Both the position numbers and the translations under genes were made by a program. From Pseudoflavonifractor sp. An85 (lineage in GTDB: Bacteria; Bacillota; Clostridia; Oscillospirales; Oscillospiraceae): 64,000 nt of DNA. This document shows, in pieces, positions 57,196 through 64,000 of this stretch. A model generated the notes under the pieces. The model saw only the letters and a program-made list of their open reading frames with translations, was not told where the DNA came from and made no database searches. Numbering within the stretch: the stretch's first letter is position 1; each line of letters opens with the position of its first letter. The stretch is from contig NZ_NFHE01000007.1 in assembly GCF_002161235.1 (NCBI RefSeq), forward strand, positions 1 through 64,000. Direction: 5' to 3'.

Positions 57196-58340
57196 TTCTC
57201 CAGGATTCTGGCCACCCAGGTGCGGTGGACCACCATGGCGCTTTTGGGGCAAAACTCCTGGCAACAGAAGCAGCGGATGCAGTTCTTCCGCTCAATGACT
57301 GCTTTCCCCTTCTCGATGCGAATGGTCTTGGCCGGGCAGATATCCCGGCACACCCCACAGCCCACGCAGTCCCGCCGAATCACCTTGGGCTTCTGGCTGA
57401 ACACCTTGGCCATAAAAGCACCCCGCAGACGGCTGGACAGCTTCTTTCCATCTCCTTCAAAGAGGTGGCCGTTGCCCGTCTCAATACGCTGGAAATCAGG
57501 CACCACAAAGTCCTGGACGTTACCATGGATGTCCAGTTCTTCGATGGTCTGGGGAATCAGTCCCCGCTCCAGAGCTGCCTCCAGGGTGGGCACCTCTGCC
57601 CGCTCCAGGCCCAACAACTTGGCGCACACCAAATCCACTTTGTGGGGACTCTCTGAGGCCGCCAGAAGGCCCACATGCCGTGGGGTACCTCCAGTGGGGC
57701 CATTGCCCTCCATGCACGTCACGCCGTCCACAATGGTGAGCCTAGGCTTGAAATACTCGTCCAGGTCCACGATCATCCGGGCAAAGTCCCGGGGGTCCGG
57801 GTAGCGGAAATGATACTCCGGCTTCATAGCCCCGGGAATGGCTCCAAACATGTTCTTGGCCCCGCAGGTCATGGCCATCATCCCGTGGGTTTTCAGCTTA
57901 CAGAAATTGATGATGGCATCCGCCTGGTCCAAATAGGAGGTGTAGGTGAACTTGCGGCACACCTTCCCTTCTGGGTATTCTGCCGGACTGTGTCCAAAGT
58001 CCCGGTTCAAGCGGCCTCCCGCCTGCTCCACCTGCTCCATGCCTGTGGCCTGGTATACCTTGCCCACAAAGGCGGCGTTGTACAGCCCGCCGGGGCTGTC
58101 TCCCACCACCACGTCAGCCCCCCGCTGGGTGAGCATGCGCACCAGCGCGCACAACAGGGACGGGTGGGTGGTGGCCGCTCGCTCCGGCTTGAGGAAGGTC
58201 ACCAGGTTGGCCTTGATGACAATGCGCATCCCCGGCTTTACCCAGTCCAGCCCTCCCAAGGGCTCCAATACCCGCTCCAGAGCGCTTTCTACCTCCGAAG
58301 TGGAATAGTCCACGCAAGAAGTCAACACCACATCCGACAT
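57192..58340 (-). CDS. DUF362 domain protein with C-terminal ferredoxin domain
   Basis: A 382-residue protein. The DUF362 domain covers about 20-300 (IVIKANLVTFLKPERAATTH, GDSPGGLYN, FCKLKTHGMMAMTCGAKNMF). The last ~55 residues form a 2[4Fe-4S] ferredoxin (CVGCGVCRDICPAKTI, CIRCFCCQEFCP). It differs from the protein at 12572 in having the clusters at the end. The reaction is unknown; it is probably a redox enzyme of anaerobic metabolism. GGAGG precedes the ATG. Confidence 0.88.
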   Translation of the reverse strand: MSDVVLTSCVDYSTSEVESALERVLEPLGGLDWVKPGMRIVIKANLVTFLKPERAATTHPSLLCALVRMLTQRGADVVVGDSPGGLYNAAFVGKVYQATGMEQVEQAGGRLNRDFGHSPAEYPEGKVCRKFTYTSYLDQADAIINFCKLKTHGMMAMTCGAKNMFGAIPGAMKPEYHFRYPDPRDFARMIVDLDEYFKPRLTIVDGVTCMEGNGPTGGTPRHVGLLAASESPHKVDLVCAKLLGLERAEVPTLEAALERGLIPQTIEELDIHGNVQDFVVPDFQRIETGNGHLFEGDGKKLSSRLRGAFMAKVFSQKPKVIRRDCVGCGVCRDICPAKTIRIEKGKAVIERKNCIRCFCCQEFCPKSAMVVHRTWVARILEK

Positions 58341-58360
58341 TTCCTTTTCCTCCTTTGAAT

Positions 58361-58390
58361 AAAAAATCCCCCGGCCGAAGCCGGGGGATG
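58361..58390 (-). terminator. Terminator of the rpiR-to-ispH/rpsA operon
   Basis: CATCCCCCGGC pairs with GCCGGGGGATG around a UUCG-type loop and is followed by T6 on the minus strand, 20 nt past the stop codon. Confidence 0.9.
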
Positions 58391-58410
58391 CATGAGTTCA
58401 AACAGGGAGA

Positions 58411-60360
58411 TTAGACCTCCTCGGTCTCCTCAGTCTCCTCCACGTCGCCCTCTTCCAGCAGAGCACGGATGGACAGAGACACCTTCTTGTTCTCCTCGTC
58501 GATGGCGATGATCTTGGCGTCCACCATCTGGCCCTCAGCCAGCTCGTCACCGGGCTTCTCCACGCGGTGATCGGCAATCTGAGAGATGTGGATCAGGCCA
58601 TCCACGCCGGGAACGATCTCAGCGAAGGCACCGAAGGTCATCAGCTTCACCACACGCACGTTGGCCACATCGCCCACGGAGTACTTGCTGGTGAACACAG
58701 TCCAGGGCTCCTGGCTGTGATCCTTCATGCCCAGAGAGATTTTCTTCTTCTCGGGGTCGAAGGAGATGACGTACACCTCAACCTGGTCGCCCACGGAGAC
58801 AACCTCAGCGGGGTTCTTGATGCGGGACCAGGACAGCTCGGAGACGTGCACCATGCCGTCCACACCGCCGATGTCCACGAAGGCGCCGTAAGAGGTCAGG
58901 CTCTTAACGGTACCGGTGTAGTGCTTGCCCACCTCGATGTTGTTCCAGATCTCAGCGGCAGCAGCAGCACGAGCCTCGGCAGCCACAGCGCGGATGGAAC
59001 CCACCACGCGGCGGCGAGCACGGTTAACCTCGGTGATGCGCAGCTGCACGCGGGTCTTCACCATGCCGGACAGATCGGCACCGCGGGGCTGGCCGGACTG
59101 AGAAGCGGGGATGAACACGCGGATGCCCTTGACCTTAGCCACCAGGCCGCCCTTGTTCTCCTCGGTGATGACGCCTTCCAGAACTTCCTTGCTCTCCACA
59201 GCGTTCTCAATGGTCTCCCAGTTCTTGGCAGCATCCAGACGCTTCTTGGACAGCTTCACCATGCAGTCGCGGTCGCTGACCAGCATGACGTAGGTCTCGA
59301 TCTCCTCGCCAACCTTGGCGATGTCCTCCACCTTCACGTCGGGATCGTCGCTCAGCTCGGACACGGGGATGTAACCGGGATACTTGATGCCCAGCTCCAC
59401 CTGCACCTCGGTGGGTGTGATGGCAACGACAGTACCAGTGACCTTATCCCCCGTATTCAAAGTTTTGAACGATTCCTCCAGCATCTCAGCAAAGGACTGT
59501 TCAATCTCCATAATTTCGTCGCTCATTTTGTTGTAGACCTCCTTTATTATCCACTCCGGCGTGGATGCACCGGCAGTGATTCCAAGCGTCCGGACAGAGC
59601 AAAAGTCCTCCGGGGACAGGTCGTCTCCCAACTCCACCTGCACCACGTTGGCACAGGACTCCCGGCAAATCTGGGTCAAACGCCGAGTATTGGAGCTTTT
59701 GGGGTCTCCAATGACGATCATACCGTCGCACCTGCCGGCCAGTTGAGCCGCCTCAGTTTGACGCTTAGACGTAGCACCACATATTGTATCAAAGTATTCC
59801 GCATTTGTACACACTTTTTTTGCGTTTTCAACGGAATTTTCCCAATTTGCACGAATCGCCGTGGTTTGAGACACAAAGGTCAGGGGTCGAGTACACAAAT
59901 CAGGATGATTTTGGAAGATTTTTTTCAGTTCATCCCAGTCTGAGGCAACCACTGCATGGTCAGCACAACCGGCGATGCCGATGATCTCGGGATGGTCCTT
60001 ATCTCCCACGATCACAGGCACGCGACCCTGGGCAGCTGCCTGACGGACGATGTCGTGGATGCGGGTGACGTTGGGACAGGTAGCATCCACCACCCGGCAC
60101 CCCTTCTCCTCCAGGCTGGCATACACCGCATCCGGCTCCCCGTGGGCTCGGATGAGCACGGTGGCTCCCTGAGGGATTTCTTCCAGGCTGTGTACCGTAA
60201 TGGCCCCCATCTGCTCCAGCTTGGCAATCACATGGTCGTTGTGGGTGATCTCCCCCAACAGATAAATGGTCTCACTTTGAGCCAGCTTCTCCGCCAGCTC
60301 CACGGCCCGACGCACACCGTAACAGAATCCGGCAGACTTGGCCAACAGCACTTCTCTCAT
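58411..60360 (-). CDS. ispH-rpsA: Bifunctional HMBPP reductase (IspH) / ribosomal protein S1
   Basis: A 649-residue fusion. Residues 1-280 are IspH, with the three iron-sulfur cysteines in AGFCYGVRRAV, DATCPNVTRI and TICGATSKRQ; it makes IPP and DMAPP in the last MEP step. Residues 300-640 carry four S1 RNA-binding repeats, such as YTGTVKSLTSYGAFVDIGG and NVRVVKLMTFGAFAEI, ending in an acidic tail. This fusion is characteristic of Clostridia. AGGAGG precedes the ATG. It follows plsC with a 4-nt overlap. Confidence 0.97.
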   Translation of the reverse strand: MREVLLAKSAGFCYGVRRAVELAEKLAQSETIYLLGEITHNDHVIAKLEQMGAITVHSLEEIPQGATVLIRAHGEPDAVYASLEEKGCRVVDATCPNVTRIHDIVRQAAAQGRVPVIVGDKDHPEIIGIAGCADHAVVASDWDELKKIFQNHPDLCTRPLTFVSQTTAIRANWENSVENAKKVCTNAEYFDTICGATSKRQTEAAQLAGRCDGMIVIGDPKSSNTRRLTQICRESCANVVQVELGDDLSPEDFCSVRTLGITAGASTPEWIIKEVYNKMSDEIMEIEQSFAEMLEESFKTLNTGDKVTGTVVAITPTEVQVELGIKYPGYIPVSELSDDPDVKVEDIAKVGEEIETYVMLVSDRDCMVKLSKKRLDAAKNWETIENAVESKEVLEGVITEENKGGLVAKVKGIRVFIPASQSGQPRGADLSGMVKTRVQLRITEVNRARRRVVGSIRAVAAEARAAAAAEIWNNIEVGKHYTGTVKSLTSYGAFVDIGGVDGMVHVSELSWSRIKNPAEVVSVGDQVEVYVISFDPEKKKISLGMKDHSQEPWTVFTSKYSVGDVANVRVVKLMTFGAFAEIVPGVDGLIHISQIADHRVEKPGDELAEGQMVDAKIIAIDEENKKVSLSIRALLEEGDVEETEETEEV

Positions 60361-60950
60361 TGGACACCTCCTAATTGGTGAATACGCTTCATCAGATCAT
60401 CGGCAATGCGCTGATAATCCTCAGGGCTGGCCTTTCTCCCCTCATAGATGGCCTTGTAGGGCTTACCGAACACCACTCGGGTTTTGCGAAACAGCTTCTT
60501 TTTAGGGGAAATGTAGATGGGCAGCAGCATGGTGTCGGTACGGGTGGCAAACATGGCCGCCCCGGTGTGGGCCGCTGCGCTCTCCCCTTCCTTCACCCGC
60601 GTGCCCTCCGGGAACAGCAGCAGCTTCTCCCCATTGCGCAGCACCCGCATGGCCTCCTTGATGGCGGCCACGTCAGCCTTTCCCCGCTTAATGCCGATGA
60701 TCCCCGCCTTCTTCAGCAGGAATCCCAGCACGGGAATCTTCATCAGTTCTTCCTTGGCTATGACCCTGGTCTGGCATTTCCAGCCCAGAGCACACACCAC
60801 ATACACCGGATCACCCAAGGTAGTGTGATTGCCGCACATCACCACCGCCCCTTCGGGCACGTTTTCCCGTCCCTCCGCTTTCCAGGGGTGGAAAATCCGC
60901 ATAAAAATCCAAACCAGGGGATACAGCACCGCATACAGTCGGTTCATCAT
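60357..60950 (-). CDS. plsC: 1-acyl-sn-glycerol-3-phosphate acyltransferase
   Basis: A 197-residue acyltransferase. CGNHTTLGDP is the NHx4D catalytic motif, FPEGTRVKEGE the EGTR substrate motif, and a short hydrophobic N-terminus (LYAVLYPLVWIFMRIF) anchors it to the membrane. It acylates lysophosphatidate to phosphatidate. Two adjacent ATGs (60950, 60947) are possible. The order cmk-plsC-ispH/rpsA is conserved in Clostridia. Confidence 0.92.
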   Translation of the reverse strand: MMNRLYAVLYPLVWIFMRIFHPWKAEGRENVPEGAVVMCGNHTTLGDPVYVVCALGWKCQTRVIAKEELMKIPVLGFLLKKAGIIGIKRGKADVAAIKEAMRVLRNGEKLLLFPEGTRVKEGESAAAHTGAAMFATRTDTMLLPIYISPKKKLFRKTRVVFGKPYKAIYEGRKASPEDYQRIADDLMKRIHQLGGVQ

Positions 60951-61639
60951 GCTTCCTCCTCTTGTCCCAGAGCCTTGGCAATGGTTTCTCGCAGCACCTT
61001 TCGGCTCTCCTCCAGATCTTTCCCCGTGGTGTCCACCACTTGGGCATCCTCTGCCTTTTTCAGGGGAGCAATGGGCCGCTCCATGTCCTGCCGATCTCGC
61101 TCCACCACGTCAGCCAAAATCTGCTCCAAATCTGCCTGTTGCCCCCGCTCCAACAGTTCCAAATAGCGGCGCTGGGCCCGCGCCTTGGGATCAGCGGTGA
61201 GAAAAATCTTCACATCCGCCTGGGGCAGCACCACAGTGCCGATGTCACGTCCGTCCATGATGACGTTGTGGTTTTCCGCCAAGTGGCGCTGCTTTTCCAG
61301 CAGGAAAGCCCGCACCGGAGGCAGAGCGGCCACCTGGGAGGCATACCGGGACATGATATGCTCCCGAATGGCCTTAGAGACGTCCTCCCCGTCCAGATAC
61401 ATCCGCTGGGTTCCGTCCTTGCCGTAGCCCATGGTGATATCCACCTGGCCCAGTACCTGCTCCACCGCCACAGGGTCGGTGGGGTCTGCGCCACGGCGGT
61501 ATACCGCCAGCCCCACCGTGCGGTAAATGGCCCCTGTGTCCACGTAGAGGTATCCCATCTCCTGGGCCAACGCCCGGGCCATGGTAGATTTTCCCGCCCC
61601 AGAGGGGCCGTCTATAGCAATGCTATGGTAGTGATTCAT
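60947..61639 (-). CDS. cmk: Cytidylate kinase
   Basis: A 230-residue nucleoside monophosphate kinase. Walker A is AIDGPSGAGKSTMAR, the CMP-binding part includes YVDTGAIYRTVGLA, and VMDGRDIGTVVLPQADVKIF is the conserved CMK motif. It phosphorylates CMP and dCMP. Overlaps both neighbours by 4 nt. Confidence 0.96.
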   Translation of the reverse strand: MNHYHSIAIDGPSGAGKSTMARALAQEMGYLYVDTGAIYRTVGLAVYRRGADPTDPVAVEQVLGQVDITMGYGKDGTQRMYLDGEDVSKAIREHIMSRYASQVAALPPVRAFLLEKQRHLAENHNVIMDGRDIGTVVLPQADVKIFLTADPKARAQRRYLELLERGQQADLEQILADVVERDRQDMERPIAPLKKAEDAQVVDTTGKDLEESRKVLRETIAKALGQEEEA

Positions 61640-62931
61640 ACTGCTGCGCCGTCCTTTTTCTCTTGTTGTTCTGCCGCCGCCTCACCGGCAACCCAGCCGG
61701 TGGCCCAGGCGATTTGTAGGTTGAATCCGCCCGTATAGGCATCCACATTCAGCACTTCCCCGGCAAAGGACAGCCCTTCCACCTTTTTGGAAGCCATAGT
61801 TTTGGGGTCCACTTCTCCCACTTTCACCCCGCCAGCAGTGACAATGGCCTCCTCCACAGGGCGAGGCCCGGAGATGTCCACAGTGAAGTTCTTCATGGTC
61901 TCCAACAGGCTGCGCCGCTGCTCTTTCCGCAGGTCGTGGGCCTTGGTATCCAGAGAAATCCCTGCCCGTCGGACCACCACGGGAATCATAGACTGGGGCA
62001 ACAGACCGCCCAGGGCATTACCCATGTTTTGGTTGGCCCGCTCGGTCAGGTCCCGCACTAACCGGGTGTCCAGCTTGCCCTCATCCAAGGCAGGTTTCAG
62101 GTCGATGTGCACGGTGTAGTGGTCCCGTTCAAAATTCATGTGGGCGGAGGCGGAGAGCACCAGCGGGCCAGAAAGACCAAAATGGGTGAAGAGCAGCTCC
62201 CCCATCTCCTGGTACACCACTTTCCCCTTTTTGTTTTTCACCCGCATCACCACATTGCGCAGGGCCAGCCCCTGCATCTGCCCGCAGCAGGGATCGGGAG
62301 ACTCCAGAGGCACCAGAGAACCCCGGGGCATCACCACCTGGTGTCCCACCTGCTGGGCCAGTTGGTAGCCATCTCCCGTGGAGCCGGTACGGGGGTAAGA
62401 GGCTCCACCGGTGGCCACGATCACCCAGGAGGCGGGGATGCCCTGGGGCTGCTGGCGGGTAGTGACACCCACCACTCGGTGATCCTCCACCTGAAGCCCA
62501 GTGACCCGGTCCCGTCGCAGTTCCACCCCCAGGCGGCGCAGCTCGAAAAACAGAGCGTCAATGATGTCGGCGGCTTTATCGGAAACGGGAAACACCCGGT
62601 TTCCCCGCTCCACCTTCAGTTTCACGCCCAGGTCCTCAAAAAAGGCCATGGCCTCCTGAGAGCCAAAGCGGGATAAGGCACTATACAAAAACTTCCCGTT
62701 GCGGGGAATGGCGGCCATCAGCGCTTCCAGACCACAGTGGTTGGTGACGTTGCAGCGGCCCTTTCCGGTGATGTACAGCTTGCGCCCCACCTTCTCGTTG
62801 GGCTCCACCAGCACCACCTGCGCCCCTCGGCGGGCGGCAGAAATGGCGGCCATCATGCCAGCTGCTCCCGCGCCCACCACCACAACGGGGGGCATGTGTT
62901 CTCTCATCGGGGTGTGTTCCACGTCTCTCAT
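61636..62931 (-). CDS. BaiN/HI0933-family FAD-dependent oxidoreductase
   Basis: A 431-residue flavoprotein. VVVVGAGAAGMMAAISAARRG is the FAD-binding GxGxxG fold, followed by GRKLYITGKGRCNVTN, VIVATGGASYPRTGSTGDGY, and C-terminal AIVTAGGVKVGEVDPKTMAS and GEVLNVDAYTGGFNLQIAWA, all diagnostic of the HI0933/YhiN family. Some members reduce bile-acid intermediates (BaiN); the substrate here is unknown. The ATG at 62931 is very close to GGGAAGGG, so a GTG at 62922 or ATG 62907 could be the true start. Confidence 0.92.
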   Translation of the reverse strand: MRDVEHTPMREHMPPVVVVGAGAAGMMAAISAARRGAQVVLVEPNEKVGRKLYITGKGRCNVTNHCGLEALMAAIPRNGKFLYSALSRFGSQEAMAFFEDLGVKLKVERGNRVFPVSDKAADIIDALFFELRRLGVELRRDRVTGLQVEDHRVVGVTTRQQPQGIPASWVIVATGGASYPRTGSTGDGYQLAQQVGHQVVMPRGSLVPLESPDPCCGQMQGLALRNVVMRVKNKKGKVVYQEMGELLFTHFGLSGPLVLSASAHMNFERDHYTVHIDLKPALDEGKLDTRLVRDLTERANQNMGNALGGLLPQSMIPVVVRRAGISLDTKAHDLRKEQRRSLLETMKNFTVDISGPRPVEEAIVTAGGVKVGEVDPKTMASKKVEGLSFAGEVLNVDAYTGGFNLQIAWATGWVAGEAAAEQQEKKDGAAV

Positions 62932-63803
62932 CCCTTCCCGTCGTACTCCACCTTCTCGTACACCTGGTACTCATCCCAGATGTGCTCCAAGTGCTCAAAG
63001 GTGGCGGTGACTTCCGCCGCCTTCTTACGCCCTACGGCCACAATCAACGCGTTGATGATGGACAGAGGCGCCACCAGTGAGTCCACAAAAGAGGCCATGT
63101 CGCTCTTGGCCAGCAGCCGCAGATTGGCCGTGTCGTAGAGGGGGGACATGGAGCTGTCGGTGAGGGCCACCACCGTGGCCCCTTGGTCCCGGGCAAACTC
63201 CATGGCCCGCACCGTGCGGGTGGAGTAGCGGGGGAAGCTGATGCCAATGACCACGTCCCCCTGGCCCACCCGGAGCATCTGTTCAAACATCTCACTGGCC
63301 AGGGTGGTTTTCACCTGGCGAATGTTGTCAAACATCAGGTTAAAATAGAAGGTGAGAAAATCGGATAGCGCCGCCGAAGACCGCACCCCCAAGATGTATA
63401 TGTTGCGCGCCCGGACAATGGCATCCACCACCGCAGAAAATTCCTCCCGGCTCATCTCCTCCAAGGTGGTACGAATCTTCTCCATATCCGACTGCACTAC
63501 CTTCTCCAGCAAATCGTGGTCCCTCAACCGGTCGTTGGACACCTCAATGCGCTGCACGGTGGTGAGCTTGCTGCGAATCATCTCCTGCAAAGCCCGCTGC
63601 ATGGAAGGATAGCCGTCAAAGCCCAATTCTGCGGCAAACCGCACCACAGTGGACTCGCTGATGCACACCGTCTGGCCCAGTTTGGCGGCTGTCATGAAGG
63701 CCGCTTTGTCGTAGTTTTCCAAGATATACCGTCCAATCAGTTTCTGTCCCTTGGAAAAAGAGCTCATATTGCTCTGAATTAACGTCAAAATATCCCGACT
63801 CAC
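62928..63803 (-). CDS. MurR/RpiR-family transcriptional regulator
   Basis: A 291-residue protein. The N-terminal RpiR helix-turn-helix spans about 5-80 (FSKGQKLIGRYILENYDKAA, TVCISESTVVRFAAELGFDG). A SIS sugar-phosphate-binding domain follows at about 125-255 (ARNIYILGVRSSAALSDFL, VIGISFPRYSTRTVRAMEFA). It senses a phosphosugar and regulates its metabolism; the target is unknown and no sugar gene is adjacent. The start is GTG 63803 behind AGAGGAGG, not the longer frame upstream, which crosses the leader hairpin. Confidence 0.92.
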   Translation of the reverse strand: MSRDILTLIQSNMSSFSKGQKLIGRYILENYDKAAFMTAAKLGQTVCISESTVVRFAAELGFDGYPSMQRALQEMIRSKLTTVQRIEVSNDRLRDHDLLEKVVQSDMEKIRTTLEEMSREEFSAVVDAIVRARNIYILGVRSSAALSDFLTFYFNLMFDNIRQVKTTLASEMFEQMLRVGQGDVVIGISFPRYSTRTVRAMEFARDQGATVVALTDSSMSPLYDTANLRLLAKSDMASFVDSLVAPLSIINALIVAVGRKKAAEVTATFEHLEHIWDEYQVYEKVEYDGKG

Positions 63804-63833
63804 AGCCTCATCCTCCTCTTGGTTCTCTGCCCA

Positions 63834-63862
63834 AGAAAATCGGCGGACCCCAAGGCCGCCGA
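63834..63862 (-). terminator. Hairpin in the rpiR leader or end of the upstream gene
   Basis: TCGGCGG pairs with CCGCCGA, followed by TTTTC on the minus strand. It lies downstream of the rpiR promoter candidate, so it could terminate the gene ending at 63939 or attenuate rpiR. Confidence 0.6.
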
Positions 63863-63886
63863 CTTCTTTTGTGCTTTTTCTCATGT

Positions 63887-63915
63887 ATCATACTCGTTCT
63901 ATGGGTAAAATGCAA
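63887..63915 (-). promoter_or_regulatory. Promoter candidate of the rpiR operon
   Basis: On the minus strand TTGCAT, 17-nt spacer and TATGAT; the start site would be about 20 nt before the hairpin at 63834-63862. Confidence 0.55.
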
Positions 63916-63938
63916 GAGGTTTTGCAAGTTTCTTCCCG

Positions 63939-64000
63939 TCACTTGCAAATTTCCTGCATCAATTCCTGCACCTCGCCGGGGGTCAGAACCCGCCAAACTC
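63939..64000 (-). CDS. C-terminal end of an unidentified gene
   Basis: The last 19 codons of a minus-strand frame that enters from beyond position 64000, reading VWRVLTPGEVQELMQEICK and then TGA. The TPGEVQELMQEI stretch looks like a terminal amphipathic helix. Too little is present to name it. It ends upstream of the hairpin at 63834-63862, which may be its terminator. Confidence 0.5.
   Translation of the reverse strand, partial: VWRVLTPGEVQELMQEICK

Overview
This window reads as chromosome of a spore-forming, anaerobic, GC-rich member of the Clostridia, most likely an Oscillospiraceae/Flavonifractor-type gut bacterium. The evidence is a bifunctional IspH-ribosomal protein S1 fusion (58411-60360), an acyl-CoA dehydrogenase-EtfB-EtfA operon (2577-5648), Rex, DUF951, DUF3343 and DUF4364 proteins, sporulation sigma factors SigG and SigE with SpoIIGA, and a SleC-like spore cortex-lytic locus. 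The genus is inferred from gene content only.

Layout. 1-9.1 kb: the edge of an insertion sequence, a membrane-bound HTH regulator, a Gfo/Idh/MocA oxidoreductase, the bcd-etfB-etfA operon, and a HAD phosphatase-MFS-glycerophosphodiesterase operon. 9.1-12.5 kb: an XRE-regulated, NatAB-like ABC operon with two perfect palindromic operators in its promoter. 12.5-20.6 kb: a DUF362 ferredoxin protein, a YczE-like membrane protein behind a large leader hairpin, a BlaI/M56 pair whose protease gene carries an in-frame stop, then sigG convergent with spoIIGA-sigE, and a secreted protein. 20.6-39.4 kb: mostly minus-strand housekeeping genes: hisC-DUF951-rarA, a cysteine-desulfurase-like gene with DUF3343, ispF-ispD, carD, FAH-engB-lon, clpX, clpP-tig, a metallophosphoesterase-thrC-dipeptidase-yraN-rnhB-rbgA run, and rplS.

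39.5-48.3 kb: an M50/M23 pair resembling SpoIVFB/SpoIVFA, a MarR-regulated heterodimeric ABC exporter, tRNA-Gly and tRNA-Arg each followed by a copy of the same hairpin-rich repeat, a short autonomous transcription unit with a 25-codon ORF, and a two-domain PF06541 membrane protein. 48.3-54.4 kb: rex, a split SleC-like operon, DUF4364 with a second PF06541 protein, a CBM9-like protein, a stand-alone Spo0A DNA-binding domain and deoC. 54.5-64 kb: an XRE-regulated ABC exporter, a second DUF362 protein, ispH-rpsA, plsC, cmk, a BaiN-like flavoprotein, an RpiR regulator, and the last codons of a gene that enters from the right.

The most interesting material is regulatory: a hairpin that sequesters the sigG ribosome binding site next to a GTG start, a spoIIGA promoter with 22-bp spacing like the Spo0A-dependent spoIIG promoter of Bacillus, tandem 0A-like boxes ahead of the lone Spo0A domain gene, and the covarying repeats behind tRNAs. 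No CRISPR array, prophage or rRNA gene was seen.
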